Source: Phycisphaerae bacterium (GTDB lineage Bacteria; Planctomycetota; Phycisphaerae; UBA1845; UTPLA1). From it: 64,000 nucleotides of DNA. Below the pieces are notes generated by a model. The model ran no database searches and was not told the DNA's origin. It worked only from the letters and a program-made list of their open reading frames with translations. Positions 27,845-37,515 of the stretch are shown piece after piece (within the stretch, counting starts at the first letter, position 1; every line of letters starts with the position of its first letter). A program made the translations under genes and the position numbers. The stretch spans positions 1-64,000 of the forward strand of contig JAKLKO010000020.1 of assembly GCA_023150615.1 (NCBI GenBank), in the 5' to 3' direction.

Positions 27845-28387
27845 ATGAAAGCGAAATGTGCGATGGCGGTGGCCCTGGCGGCGATGGTGGCGACGGGGGT
27901 CGGCTGTCTGGGTCGGATTGTCGGCGAAGGGGCGGGCGTCATGCTGGGCGCGCGGGGGAAGGTCATCGACGTGAAGCGTCCGCCGCGGCTGTCGAACTAC
28001 AAGGGGATCCGCATCGAGTCGATCGCCGTCTCGCCGGGACTTGTCGCCCCCGCGAATCTCGCGGGCCTGATCCGCTCGCAGTTCAGCCAGGCGGCGACGA
28101 AGATGGGTCTGACGGCCAGCGGGACGCCGGCGTTCTCGCTGCGCGGCGAGATCGTGCATTACGAGTCGGGCGGCGCGGTCGATACGGCCATCGGTCCACT
28201 CGAGGAGGTCATCGTCCGGACGAAACTGATGGATTCGACCGGGAACGTGCTCGGCGAGGCGAACCTCGTCGGACGTTCCAAGGCGACGACGTCCAGCGGG
28301 GCGGAGAACCTCGCCGAAGGCGCGGGCAAGGCGCTGCGCTCCTGGCTCAAGGAAGCCGGACTGAGGGACGCGGACGACAAGGACTAG
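27845..28387 (+). CDS. Small lipoprotein of unknown function
   Basis: 180 residues from the ATG at 27845, with GGAGG six bases upstream. Signal peptide ends ATGVGC, with Cys21 the probable lipid site. The mature part reads GIRIESIAVSP...LIRSQFSQAATKMGLTASGTPAFSLRGEIVHYESG...NVLGEANLVGRSKATTSSG and ends in a helix. The N-terminal 'identify, sum, export' style resembles DUF4410 or LpoB-like outer-membrane lipoproteins; this is a weak match. Divergent from the M28 gene and convergent with batE. Confidence 0.65.
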   Translation: MKAKCAMAVALAAMVATGVGCLGRIVGEGAGVMLGARGKVIDVKRPPRLSNYKGIRIESIAVSPGLVAPANLAGLIRSQFSQAATKMGLTASGTPAFSLRGEIVHYESGGAVDTAIGPLEEVIVRTKLMDSTGNVLGEANLVGRSKATTSSGAENLAEGAGKALRSWLKEAGLRDADDKD

Positions 28388-28421
28388 CGACGTTCGCGCG
28401 GACGGGCGCATCGGCGCGCCG

Positions 28422-29240
28422 TCAGAACAGTTCGGCCTGGTCGCTGCGGATCCACCCGCTCTTGCCGTCCGGCAGGCGGATGTGCAGCCAGTCACCGCGC
28501 GGCGGCTCGACGAGCGAGAACTCAAGGCCTTCGGAGAAGGCATGATCGAACACGGCGTCATACGTGACGCCGTTTCCCTTTCGCAGCGTTACGTCGTTGG
28601 CGATCAGCACGCCTTCGCGCGACGTGGCGGTTTGGTATGTCTCCGCGCCGACCGACACGCTCGCGACGACTGCGACGATCGCCGCGGTCCGTGCCGTCCA
28701 GCGCCACGCCGCGGATTGCGCCCGCGTGAGCAGCACGCCCAGCATCACGGCCCAGAACAGCACATACGCCGCCATGGCGACGCGGGCCCGCGTGCGGATC
28801 GATGAACCGTAGTGCCAGAACAGCAAGCGGCGCAGCGCGGTACTGGCGGCGCTCGGCTCGATGCGGTCGACCTGCAGTGATCGCGCGAAGCGCAGATTCT
28901 CGGCGAGGTTTCCATCCCCGGGGATCAGCCGTTCGGCGCGGCGATAGCAGGCGATCGCGCGGCCGAGCTGACCGAGACGCATGTAACAATTGCCGAGGTT
29001 GTAGAGCAGCCGTCCGTTTCGGATACCGGCGTCGACGAGCGATTGAAAATGCAGGCGGGCCTGCTCGTAGCGTTCGCGCGCTGCGGTTGGTTCCCGCGCG
29101 CCGAGCCGCGCGCCGTCGTCGAACGCCCGCAGGGCCTTGTTCAGTACCTCGACCTGTTCCTGATGGGTCCGCGGGATCTCCGTGCCGGGCCGCGACACCG
29201 TGCTGAGCAGGAGGATCATGGCCAGCGAACCGGCGGTCAC
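28422..29240 (-). CDS. batE: BatE-like TPR and SH3-domain membrane protein
   Basis: 272 residues from a GTG whose GTGA overlaps the batD stop. Order: N-terminal hydrophobic segment, TPR helices (about 35-115, LLYNLGNCYMRLGQLGRAIACYRRAERLIP), two transmembrane helices (about 150-200), and a C-terminal SH3-like domain (LIANDVTLRKGNG...GDWLHIRLPDGKSGWI). BatE closes the classical aerotolerance operon and is thought to help assemble the membrane Bat complex. Start also possible at the next GTG upstream or an internal ATG at 29219. Confidence 0.8.
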   Translation of the reverse strand: MTAGSLAMILLLSTVSRPGTEIPRTHQEQVEVLNKALRAFDDGARLGAREPTAARERYEQARLHFQSLVDAGIRNGRLLYNLGNCYMRLGQLGRAIACYRRAERLIPGDGNLAENLRFARSLQVDRIEPSAASTALRRLLFWHYGSSIRTRARVAMAAYVLFWAVMLGVLLTRAQSAAWRWTARTAAIVAVVASVSVGAETYQTATSREGVLIANDVTLRKGNGVTYDAVFDHAFSEGLEFSLVEPPRGDWLHIRLPDGKSGWIRSDQAELF

Positions 29241-31009
29241 CACCGAACGCGCTCCAGTCGCCGCAGTACTGCTTCGGCGCGCTCGATCAAGCCGCGCATC
29301 TCATCGCCGGCCATGCCGCCGTAGGCCGCCTGCTCGATATCCGCGAGCATCGCGTCGAGTTCGTCGCGCAGCGCCGCGTCGACGACCTTTTCATTCAACA
29401 GCCGTCGCACCTCGTCTCGCGTCAGCGCTCCGTCGGGGGCGTTGAGCTGATCGGCGACGTAGCCGGTCAGGGCGTGGCCGACCTTGGCGGCGGCGTCGTT
29501 TCGCGATGCGCTTCGGGCCGCATGCAGCCGATGATGAGCGGTCCGTGCGGCCTGTGCGCGACGGCGGTAGCGCACGTCCTCGCGATAGCGGATGCTGCGC
29601 CGCTGGAGGAACCACGCGCCGACGTAGGCGATCGGGCAGGCGGCCAGCATGACGATCCAACTCGTCGGCATGCTCAGGTCCTGCGGTGTCAGCACGTCGT
29701 TCATGTCAACATAGTTCGCGACCAGGCCCTCGGTCCGCTCGACCAGCGCGCGAGCCGCGCGCGGCCGATCGGCCTCGGCCTCGACGACCTGCGACAGCGA
29801 GAGCTGGCTCGCCTCGCGCACCGTGATCGGAATCGCGGCGGAGCGCGACGTCTCGAATCGCGCGCTCTTCGGGTTGAAAAATACGAACGGGATCGGCGGA
29901 ATCTCGCGAGTATTCGCGTGCGTGGCGCGGATCGTCTGCGTGAAGACCTTTGCGTAACCATCGGTCTGTCCGGCCAGCGACTCGTTCGGCACCTTGAAGT
30001 CGCGCGTCAGCTCCTCGAGCTCCGACAGCGCCGGCGCAGGGACGCGGTCCAGCCGGCCGATGCCGCGAATCGTCAGTGTCAGCGTGATCGGATCGCCGAC
30101 CCGGACATTCGTCGGCGTCGCGGAGGCCGAGATCGTGTAGCGGCCGACCGCGCCATTGAAGCCGGGCGGACGTCCCTCGGTGGGAATGGGCCGGATCGTA
30201 ATCGGCGGCGTCGGGGGCGAGGCCGAGAGCGTGCGGGCGCGCTGCAGGCCGAGATTTCCGAAGAAGTCGCGCGAGATCGAAACGGGGTATTGCATCACGA
30301 TCCGGATCTCGCCGAGCGACAGCGCGCCGGCTTCCTCCGGCCAGATCGTGCCCTGGCTCTCGTAGACGTAGTAATTCGCGGCCCCGCCGTCGGGGCTGCG
30401 TCGCACGCGCTGGCCGACGAACTGCGGCTGCTGAAAAGTCCCGAAGCGCGTCTCCTGCTCGTTGATCAGCGCACGGCTCCACATCTGTTCGGGAGTCAGC
30501 ACGACGTCGGACTGCCGGAACGGGCGGATCCAGACGCGCAGCGTTGCCTTGACGGGTTCCTCGACGAAGGCCTCGGCGCGGTCCACATCGACTTCGACGA
30601 TCAGCGGTTCGCCCGATTCGCTTTTCGTGATGACCAGGTCGATCGACTCGGTGCGCAGTGTCTCGCCGTCGGCCGTCACGCGAATCGGAGGGATCGTGTA
30701 GTTGCCCGAACGCGGCGCGCTGATGGCGCAGGTCCATGTATAGTCAACCTGCCGCGAGACGCGGCCGTTGATGATGAGCGTCTGCTGGTGCAGCGTCGGC
30801 TCGGTGTTCAGCAGGCGGATGGTCAGGCCGGATACGCGTGGAATGCGCGGCCGGCCGACGTCTTCGGCGTTTCGGACGGTGATCGTCAGCGTGACCACCT
30901 CGCCCGGCATGGCGGTGGACGACGACAGCTCGGCGACGATCTCGGCTGCGCGCGCCGCACCGTGAATGGCGATCAAGATCAGACCGGCGCGGAGGATCGT
31001 GCGTATCAC
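29237..31009 (-). CDS. batD: BatD-like protein (aerotolerance operon)
   Basis: 590 residues. Signal peptide to about residue 21, then tandem Ig-like beta-sandwich domains (about 25-430; SSTAMPGEVVTLTITVRNAED, VRVGDPITLTLTIRGIG), a transmembrane helix (WIVMLAACPIAYVGAWFLQ, about 460-480) and a cytoplasmic helical tail (about 110 residues). This is the BatD/'oxygen tolerance' layout. GTG start overlaps batC stop by four bases; its own stop overlaps batE the same way. Confidence 0.88.
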   Translation of the reverse strand: MIRTILRAGLILIAIHGAARAAEIVAELSSSTAMPGEVVTLTITVRNAEDVGRPRIPRVSGLTIRLLNTEPTLHQQTLIINGRVSRQVDYTWTCAISAPRSGNYTIPPIRVTADGETLRTESIDLVITKSESGEPLIVEVDVDRAEAFVEEPVKATLRVWIRPFRQSDVVLTPEQMWSRALINEQETRFGTFQQPQFVGQRVRRSPDGGAANYYVYESQGTIWPEEAGALSLGEIRIVMQYPVSISRDFFGNLGLQRARTLSASPPTPPITIRPIPTEGRPPGFNGAVGRYTISASATPTNVRVGDPITLTLTIRGIGRLDRVPAPALSELEELTRDFKVPNESLAGQTDGYAKVFTQTIRATHANTREIPPIPFVFFNPKSARFETSRSAAIPITVREASQLSLSQVVEAEADRPRAARALVERTEGLVANYVDMNDVLTPQDLSMPTSWIVMLAACPIAYVGAWFLQRRSIRYREDVRYRRRAQAARTAHHRLHAARSASRNDAAAKVGHALTGYVADQLNAPDGALTRDEVRRLLNEKVVDAALRDELDAMLADIEQAAYGGMAGDEMRGLIERAEAVLRRLERVRW

Positions 31010-31890
31010 CAGTCACGCTCCACGGGCGCGCGGCCGCCCAGCAGCATCTCGCGGCGGCGACGATCATCGCGTCGCGCGCGCTCCTTGTCGCGGATCGCCT
31101 GGAGCTGCCGCTCGGCCTCCTCGCGCTTGATTTCGCGCGGTTGGCCCGCCTGCTGCTTTTGTTCCGCGTTCTTCTGGTCCTTCGGCTGCCTCTGCGACGG
31201 GTCCTGCTGCGGTTCGTCCTGCGGGTCCTTCGATTCGTCGGATTCCTTCTTCTGTTCCTGCTTCTCCTGCTTGGATGGATCCTGTTGCTGCTCCTGCTGT
31301 TCCTGCGGCTGCGAGGTCGGCTGACTCTGCGGATTCTGCTTTTCTTGCTCTTCCCGCTTCTTCTGCTCTTCTTCCTGTCGCTTCTTTTCCTTGTCGATCA
31401 GGTCCTTCATCAGCAACTGCGCCATCTCAATGTTTTGCCTCGCCTCACGATCGTCGGGGTTGAGTTGCAGGCTGTCGCGGTAGTAGTTCAACGCCTTGGT
31501 CAGCTCCTCGATCGCGCCGGGCAGGTCGTTCAGTTTGCCCAGCGCCGTGGCGTACGCGCAATTGCCGAGATTGAACTTCGCCTTCGCCTCCAGCGCTGGA
31601 TCGCGCGTCCGCAGCGCATCGCCGAACGCCTCGCGGGCCTTGTCGAAATCGCCCTTGCGATACAGCGCCACGCCGCGGTTGTAGGCGATCTCCGGCGTCT
31701 CCGGCTGCGCCACATCGGCCCGGCGGTAGGCCTCCAGCGCATCATCCCAGCGCTGCTCTTGCAGCGCGAGGTTGCCGCGATCGACCCACGCGGAGGCCGA
31801 GAGATTCTCCTGCCCCGGCGCGGCGTTCGTCGCGGCTACGAGGATCGCCACAACCGCCGCGCGGGTCACTCGAAGCAGGGAGTTCGTCAT
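31006..31890 (-). CDS. batC: BatC-like TPR protein with Gln/Glu/Lys-rich tail
   Basis: 294 residues. Signal peptide (to about residue 26), three to four TPR units (residues 34-165: WVDRGNLALQEQRWDDALEAYRRAD, IAYNRGVALYRKGDFDKAREAFGDAL, AKFNLGNCAYATALGK), then about 90 residues of Gln, Glu, Lys and Pro repeats that should be disordered or coiled-coil. Typical of BatC, a TPR scaffold acting with the VWA proteins BatA and BatB. ATGA overlap with batB. Confidence 0.88.
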   Translation of the reverse strand: MTNSLLRVTRAAVVAILVAATNAAPGQENLSASAWVDRGNLALQEQRWDDALEAYRRADVAQPETPEIAYNRGVALYRKGDFDKAREAFGDALRTRDPALEAKAKFNLGNCAYATALGKLNDLPGAIEELTKALNYYRDSLQLNPDDREARQNIEMAQLLMKDLIDKEKKRQEEEQKKREEQEKQNPQSQPTSQPQEQQEQQQDPSKQEKQEQKKESDESKDPQDEPQQDPSQRQPKDQKNAEQKQQAGQPREIKREEAERQLQAIRDKERARRDDRRRREMLLGGRAPVERDW

Positions 31891-32924
31891 GCTGCCGCCT
31901 CCACGCTCGCCGGACGCCGCGTCCGCACCTCGTTCGTCAACGACTCGATCAGCAGCAGTCCCAGGGCGATCGCCGCGAAGATCTGGAACCGCGCGTGATG
32001 CCGCTGCACCTTTCGGGCCTCAAACTCCCGCTGCTCGATGGTCGCAATCTTCTCCTTGTAGATGCGATCCAGCTCGATGTTCTGCGTGCCGGCCGGAACG
32101 TAAGCGCCGCCGCCGGCCAGAGCGATCTCCTGAAGCGTTTGCGGGTTCATCTTCGACCAGATCTGCTGGCCGTCGTGAACGAGGTAGTTCTCCTGGCCTC
32201 CTTTCCCGACGGGGATCCGCGCGCCCTGCGTCGCATCGCCGAGGCCGATGGTATAGACGCGGATGCCGCGTTCGCGATAGACCTTGGCCGCGGCATCGAC
32301 CGGGTAGGTGTCCTGATCCTCGCCGTCGGAGATCAGCACGATGGCCTTGCTGTTCTTGATGCGGTCATCGAACGACTCGGCCGCCATGCGGATGGCGTCG
32401 CCGAGGTTCGTACCGCCGCGGGGCGCGGAGTTCACGTCCACGTCGTCAAGCACGAGCCGGAAGAAGCCGTAGTCGATCGTCAGCGGGCACTTGAGGATCG
32501 GCAGGCCGGCAAAGGTGAGCAGGCCGACGCGATCGCCGGGCAGCGCCGCGACGAGGTCGCGGATGTCCTGCTTGGCGCGTTCGAGCCGGTTCGGCGCGAG
32601 GTCGCGCGCGAGCATGCTGCGAGACACGTCGACGCAGATCATCAGGTCGATGCCCTTGCGGTGCACCTCTTCCCAGAAGACGCCCCAGCGCGGACCCAGC
32701 AGGGCGATTACGAGGAAGATCATCGACGCCAGCGCGAGCACCGCGCGAATCACCTGCCGCCGCCGGCTCACGTTCGGCACGAGGGTCCCGAGCAGGTTCG
32801 CGGATGCGAACGTGCGCAGCGCGCGGTTCTTCATCGCGAATCCGTACGCGGTCAGGCCGGCGAGTCCGATCACGACCCAGAGCAGATGCAGATTCGTCAG
32901 GTTGTCGAGCTTGACGTTTTCCAT
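31887..32924 (-). CDS. batB: BatB, VWA-domain membrane protein
   Basis: 345 residues. Two N-terminal transmembrane helices (about 11-30 and 58-78), a von Willebrand A domain with an intact metal site (DVSRS, D99-S103, plus the later T in GGTNLGDAI and D in LISDGEDQD), and one C-terminal helix (FQIFAAIALGLLLIES). VWA domains bind protein partners through Mg. Four bases after the batA stop; overlaps batC. Confidence 0.9.
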   Translation of the reverse strand: MENVKLDNLTNLHLLWVVIGLAGLTAYGFAMKNRALRTFASANLLGTLVPNVSRRRQVIRAVLALASMIFLVIALLGPRWGVFWEEVHRKGIDLMICVDVSRSMLARDLAPNRLERAKQDIRDLVAALPGDRVGLLTFAGLPILKCPLTIDYGFFRLVLDDVDVNSAPRGGTNLGDAIRMAAESFDDRIKNSKAIVLISDGEDQDTYPVDAAAKVYRERGIRVYTIGLGDATQGARIPVGKGGQENYLVHDGQQIWSKMNPQTLQEIALAGGGAYVPAGTQNIELDRIYKEKIATIEQREFEARKVQRHHARFQIFAAIALGLLLIESLTNEVRTRRPASVEAAA

Positions 32925-32928
32925 GGCG

Positions 32929-34098
32929 TCACGGAATCGATCGGAACAGCGTCTGCGCCAGCGCCAGCTCCATCGCCAGGCAGACGAACGCCGCCAGCAG
33001 CCAAGGACCGGCCTTCTCCGTGTATTGCATGTACCGCTTCTCGTCCGTCTTCGTGCGTTCGAGGCGATCGATCTCCTTGTAGATCGCCTTCAGCGAATCG
33101 GTGTCAGTCGCGCGGAAAAACCTTCCGCCCGATTCCTTCGCTACTTCCTCCAGCACGGCTTCGTCGACCTCGAACACCGTCGGTCGCAGCTCGGGCTCGC
33201 CCGTCAGCGGGTGAAGCCGTCGCACGAGCACCTGGTCCGAGCGACCGACGCTGATGGTGTGGATCTTCACCCCCAGCGGCTTGGCGAGCCGCGCCGCCTC
33301 GATCGGATCGAGCGAGTCGGGCACGGTCTGCTTGCCGTCGGTCATGAGGATCAACACCTTGCTCTTGATCGGCGACTTGCCGATCGTCTCGTTGCCCTTC
33401 GTGGCCTGGTCGAGTCGTTCGAGACCGAGGCCGATCGCGTCGCCGATGGCCGTGCCGTCCTCCTCGGCCAGCAGGCGATAGGCAGCCTCGATCTCTCGCA
33501 GTTCGGACTCGGCCGCACCGGAGTTCTGGCGGCGGCGGTATTCGAGTTGCAGGTCGCGCATCGTCCGCTGCGCCTCGAGGTCGTTCTTGGCCCGCACGCG
33601 CTCGAGGATCTTCAGCAGGTTCGCATGGTCGAGCGTCAGCGGGCAGACGCTGTCGGCGTAACGCGCGAACGTGATCAGTCCGATCAGGTCGTCCGGCCGG
33701 CCGGGCAGGTCATCGCCGTCGCCCTTGACGAACTCGCTGACGACGTTCTTGACGACCGTGAGCCGATCCGCGCGGCGACCGTCCAGTTCGAAGTCGAGGG
33801 CGTTCATGCTTCCGGAGATGTCGCACACGAGCTGGATGGCGACTCCCTCGCTCGTGATGCGCGTCTGTTCGTTGCCCTGCTGCGGCCGGGCCAGGCCGAC
33901 GATCAGGCTGGCCAACGCGATCGTTCGCAGGACGTTCAGCGCGATTCGGGCCCGGACGCGCCAGCCGGGACGCGCGGCCTTCACGCGGCTGACGTCGGAG
34001 AAAACGATCGCCGGCCCGCGGCGTCGATCGGCGCGGCGCCACCAGACCAGCGGCAGCAGGAGCAGCGCGAGCAGAAGCCAGGGGGAGTGCAGCGTCAT
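32929..34098 (-). CDS. batA: BatA, VWA-domain membrane protein
   Basis: 389 residues. N-terminal helix (residues 6-20), second helix (about 53-72), VWA domain with intact metal site DISGSMNALDF (D93-S97), later TAIGDAIGLGLERL and LMTDGKQTVPD, and a C-terminal helix (WLLAAFVCLAMELALAQTLF). Pairs with BatB in the membrane. A coil-rich insert (about 165-205, LEAQRTMRDLQLEYRRRQ) lies inside the VWA domain. ATGA overlap with the upstream lipoprotein gene. Confidence 0.9.
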   Translation of the reverse strand: MTLHSPWLLLALLLLPLVWWRRADRRRGPAIVFSDVSRVKAARPGWRVRARIALNVLRTIALASLIVGLARPQQGNEQTRITSEGVAIQLVCDISGSMNALDFELDGRRADRLTVVKNVVSEFVKGDGDDLPGRPDDLIGLITFARYADSVCPLTLDHANLLKILERVRAKNDLEAQRTMRDLQLEYRRRQNSGAAESELREIEAAYRLLAEEDGTAIGDAIGLGLERLDQATKGNETIGKSPIKSKVLILMTDGKQTVPDSLDPIEAARLAKPLGVKIHTISVGRSDQVLVRRLHPLTGEPELRPTVFEVDEAVLEEVAKESGGRFFRATDTDSLKAIYKEIDRLERTKTDEKRYMQYTEKAGPWLLAAFVCLAMELALAQTLFRSIP

Positions 34099-35171
34099 GC
34101 CGCGGCCTCTATCGGCGCGAGTTCCACATCGCGCTCGCGCTGTCGGGTCTGGACGATGAAGTCACGCGCGGTGTTGAAGACGTTTTCGATTTCCTCGTGC
34201 AACGGCTGATATCGCGCGTACTTGACGGGATCACAGGCGGCGATGAACCCGCGCAGCGCCGGTTTGTGTTCCAGCGGAAGCCGCGGATCGTCCTGCAGGG
34301 CGCGGAGAAACTCCTCGCTCGTCTGTTCCGCCGCCGCCAGGCCGAATCGGAGTTCGACGTACTGCCGCAGGATCGCGTTCAGCCGATAGTAAAACTCGGT
34401 CACGGCGCCGCGTCCAATCAAGTCCTCGGCCAGCAGTCGCTCCAGTTCCATCATCGCCCACTGGTGCGGCGGAATCCGCACGATGTCCGCCTCCCGGCGG
34501 CGGCGTCGATACCAGCGCACCAGCAACGCCGCGATCAGAACCGCCGCGACGGCGCCGGCTGCCCATGCTGCAATCGCGTACGACCGCGGCCTCGGCAGCG
34601 AAACCGGTCCCTTGATGTCGTTGAACTTCGTCGGATCGAATTCACCTTCCAGCAGCGAATTGACCTCGATCGGCAGCGGCTCGGTCGAGATCGTGGAGGC
34701 GATGGCCGGCCGCGTTGTCGTCGAATCAAGACTCCGCCGGCGATCGGTGAATCGCACTTCCGGCCCCGGAATCTCGAACTTTCCTGAGACGAAGCTGTCG
34801 AGGAGATAGGTCTGTCGCCAGACACGGCGCGGCGCGACGGGCTGGTCGGCGCGCGGCGATTGCTCGCGCACATCTCGGATGGAAAACTGTTGCAGACTCG
34901 TCTCAAGCTTGGGCATCGTGACGTCCACGTCCGGTTCGGCCTCGACCTCCAGCGTTAACTCGAACGGTTCGGCGATCGTGATGCGATCCTTATTCAGTCG
35001 CACGCTCATCCGCACGGGGCCGCGCTCCGCGCGCCGCTCGAGCGGCTGCGCTGCGGGCTGCGTCGATGCCGATTCGCCGTCCGACGCGCGTCGACAACCG
35101 CCCGGCGCGATCGTCAACGCGAGTGCGACACACGCGAGGCAGCACGGGACTCGGCGGGCGAGGTTCGTCAT
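34095..35171 (-). CDS. BatD-like lipoprotein (Ig-like domain, TM helix, cytoplasmic domain)
   Basis: 358 residues from the ATG at 35171, which overlaps the isomerase stop by four bases; a longer open frame to 35300 is antisense-like filler. Signal peptide ends APGGC, so Cys26 may be lipidated. An Ig-like region (about 50-200, RLNKDRITIAEPFELTLEVEAEPDVDV) is followed by a transmembrane helix (about 228-248) and a helical DUF4381-like cytoplasmic part (HQWAMMELERLLAEDL...YRLNAILRQYVELRFG). It resembles a split or second BatD. Combination of a lipobox and a downstream TM helix is odd: one of the two may not be used. Confidence 0.72.
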   Translation of the reverse strand: MTNLARRVPCCLACVALALTIAPGGCRRASDGESASTQPAAQPLERRAERGPVRMSVRLNKDRITIAEPFELTLEVEAEPDVDVTMPKLETSLQQFSIRDVREQSPRADQPVAPRRVWRQTYLLDSFVSGKFEIPGPEVRFTDRRRSLDSTTTRPAIASTISTEPLPIEVNSLLEGEFDPTKFNDIKGPVSLPRPRSYAIAAWAAGAVAAVLIAALLVRWYRRRRREADIVRIPPHQWAMMELERLLAEDLIGRGAVTEFYYRLNAILRQYVELRFGLAAAEQTSEEFLRALQDDPRLPLEHKPALRGFIAACDPVKYARYQPLHEEIENVFNTARDFIVQTRQRERDVELAPIEAAA

Positions 35172-36565
35172 CGCGTCCCCGGCCGCGTTGTCGGTTGCGT
35201 CGCGGGTGTCGGACCCTGTGCGTGCAGTCGCACACGGTGTTTGCGGAACAGCTCGTCGACGTATTGCCGCAGGACTTCGTCGCGCCGTGCGGCCGCGCAA
35301 TCGGCCTCGACGCGGTCGCGGATTTCATCGAGCGACGGCGTCCGCGATGGTGTCTTTGCGTGCAATTGCAGCACCATCCAGCCGTCCGGCGTTTCGATCG
35401 GTTCCGCAAGGTGCCGGCCGGGATCGAGCGCCCACAGCTTGTCCCGCAGTTCGGCGTTCTCGCCGATGCCGGGCACGGCATCGCGCGAAGGCGACAGTTC
35501 GCCCTCGACGAGGCCGCCCGACTCGCGCGTCGCCGCATCGGTCGAGCGGTTCTTGGCCAGGGTCGCGAATTCGGCGCCCTCCCTGAGCAACTCCAGGACT
35601 TTTTCCGCGTCGTCCTTCGTCTTGCACACGATCCTCGCGATGCGCCCGCTCGCGGGCGTCGCGTACTGCTCGCGGTTCGTCTCGTAGTACCGATCGACGT
35701 CCTGCGGCGTCGGCGTTGCGCGCTCGGCGATTACGCCGCTCATGACCTGCTGCGCCAGCAGCATCTCCGCCTCGGCGGCCAGGCGCTCGCGGTACTCGGG
35801 CGACTGGTCGAGCCGCTTTTCCCGCGCTTCGGACGAAAGCACGCGGCGCAGCACGATTTGCCGAAGCGTCCGCTCCCGCGCATCCGGGCGTGTCATCTGC
35901 TGTTGCAGCGCGGCGCGCATCTGCTCGGCGCGCGACGGGTTCTGCTCCGCCATGCCGCGGACCATGACCTCGACCTCGTCGCGGACCATGCGGTCAAAGT
36001 CCGCGGCGGTGATCTTCTCATCGCCGATCTCCGCGATGATCTGGCGACCCGACAGTTCCTCCGGCTGTTTCGTGATCGAGGTCCGCTCGGCAATCTCTCG
36101 CGCCAGCTCGGCATGTCGCCCCATCTTCTGAAAACACTCGCGCAATCGCATCGCAATCTCGGCGTCGTCGCGACGTCCGCTCAGCGCCTCGGCGCGGTAG
36201 AGGTGCGCGATGGCGGACTCGTAGCGGCCCGCGTCGATCAGCAGGCGGCCGATCCGCGCGTGGATCTTTGCCGCGGCATCGGCCGGCGGTGCCGCGGCAT
36301 CGAGGTATTCGATCCATGTCTCCGCGGCGGTCTGCGCGAGGTTCTTGTCTTCCAGCCGCAGGGCCAGCTTTTCGAGCTGCTCCGCGCTGAGGGGCGCCGC
36401 GACGGCCGGGGCGCCGGCGTGCGTCGATCTCCCACTGCGGATGGTCAGCCACGCCAGTGCGGCGAACGCGAGCAATCCCGCGAGAAAGAAGAACGTCGAA
36501 CGCCGGTCGAAGACCGGGCGGGACGGGGCCGCCGCTCGGGGCAATTCCAGCCTGGGTTTTTCCAT
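35168..36565 (-). CDS. SurA/PpiC-type peptidyl-prolyl isomerase with TPR-like N-terminus
   Basis: 465 residues. One transmembrane helix (about 25-43), a helical TPR-like segment (about 60-150, AETWIEYLDAAAPPADAAAKIHARIGRLLIDAGRYESAIAHLYRAEAL), a SurA-type N-terminal chaperone segment (about 175-290) and a parvulin domain (about 300-400; SGRIARIVCKTKDDAEKVLELLREGAEF...ESGGLVEGELSP...PGIGENAELRDKLWAL). It should help fold exported proteins near the membrane. It sits inside the moxR/bat operon, between DUF58 and the BatD-like lipoprotein, which is not part of the classical set. Confidence 0.82.
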   Translation of the reverse strand: MEKPRLELPRAAAPSRPVFDRRSTFFFLAGLLAFAALAWLTIRSGRSTHAGAPAVAAPLSAEQLEKLALRLEDKNLAQTAAETWIEYLDAAAPPADAAAKIHARIGRLLIDAGRYESAIAHLYRAEALSGRRDDAEIAMRLRECFQKMGRHAELAREIAERTSITKQPEELSGRQIIAEIGDEKITAADFDRMVRDEVEVMVRGMAEQNPSRAEQMRAALQQQMTRPDARERTLRQIVLRRVLSSEAREKRLDQSPEYRERLAAEAEMLLAQQVMSGVIAERATPTPQDVDRYYETNREQYATPASGRIARIVCKTKDDAEKVLELLREGAEFATLAKNRSTDAATRESGGLVEGELSPSRDAVPGIGENAELRDKLWALDPGRHLAEPIETPDGWMVLQLHAKTPSRTPSLDEIRDRVEADCAAARRDEVLRQYVDELFRKHRVRLHAQGPTPATQPTTRPGTR

Positions 36566-36584
36566 CGAATCACCTGCCTGTGGT

Positions 36585-37460
36585 TTACAGCCGCGTCTCG
36601 CGCGCGTGGAAGAACCGTTGCAGCGGCTCCACGAATGAATCGCCGGTGCGAAGGTCGATCGAGTCGATCTTCATGCGCTGGAACGTCCGCCGCCGGGCAT
36701 CCATCTCGGATTGAGCGCGGCGGCGGTACTCTTCTCGGAACGCCGCGCTGGCCGTGTCGACGGTGACGCGCTCGCCCGTTTCACCATCGACCAGCTCGAC
36801 GAGCCGGACGTTGGGCAACTCGATCTCACGGACGTCGGCGACGCAGATCGGGATCACGTCGTGCCGTCGCCGGGCGATCCGCAGCGCCGACTCGTAGTCG
36901 CGGGCCTCAAAATCGCTGACGACGAAGACGACGGCGCGACGGCGCGTCACGCGGTTGAGGTACTCCAGCGCTTCGGCCACGTCGGTCCCGCGGCCGCGCG
37001 GCTGGATCGTCAATAGCTCGCGGATGACGCGCAGCACGTGCGACGTGCCTTTCTTCGGCGGGATGTAGCGCTCGATGCGGTCCGAAAAGCCGATGAAACC
37101 GATCTTGTCGTTGTTTCGGATCGCCGAAAAAGCCAGTGTGGCGCACACCTCGGCCACGAGTTCGCGCTTGAGCTGCACGTGCGTGCCGAAGGCCAGCGAC
37201 TTGCTGACGTCGACCACCAGCAGCACCGTCAGCTCGCGCTCCTCGCGGAAGCGCTTGACGAACGGCCGGCCGGCCCGCGCCGTGACGTTCCAGTCGATCG
37301 TGCGGACGTCGTCGCCGGGTTCGTACTCGCGGACCTCCTCGAATTCCATGCCGCGGCCCTTGAAGGCGGAGTGGTACTGCCCGGCGAAGACGTCGTTCGC
37401 CATGTGCAGAGTGCGGATGTGAATCCGGCGGACCTTCTTCAGCAGTTCCTTCGGGATCAT
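36585..37460 (-). CDS. DUF58-domain protein of the MoxR/Bat operon
   Basis: 291 residues. The DUF58 signature FKGRGMEFEEVREYEPGDDVRTIDWNVTAR is at about 34-63, followed by a VWA-like fold with VVDVSKSLAFG and later RGTDVAEALEYL. DUF58 proteins always accompany MoxR ATPases and are thought to link them to the VWA partners. It starts 55 bases after moxR and 19 bases precede the isomerase. Confidence 0.9.
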   Translation of the reverse strand: MIPKELLKKVRRIHIRTLHMANDVFAGQYHSAFKGRGMEFEEVREYEPGDDVRTIDWNVTARAGRPFVKRFREERELTVLLVVDVSKSLAFGTHVQLKRELVAEVCATLAFSAIRNNDKIGFIGFSDRIERYIPPKKGTSHVLRVIRELLTIQPRGRGTDVAEALEYLNRVTRRRAVVFVVSDFEARDYESALRIARRRHDVIPICVADVREIELPNVRLVELVDGETGERVTVDTASAAFREEYRRRAQSEMDARRRTFQRMKIDSIDLRTGDSFVEPLQRFFHARETRL

Positions 37461-37515
37461 GGCGGATCGTCACCGCGTCTGAAGGAATCGGGGCATCCGA
37501 ACGAACGTCAACCCG

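Noticed and set aside
31141..31998. Leu-rich 'hydrophobic protein' on the plus strand
   Set aside because: It is the complement of the Gln/Glu/Lys repeats of batC.
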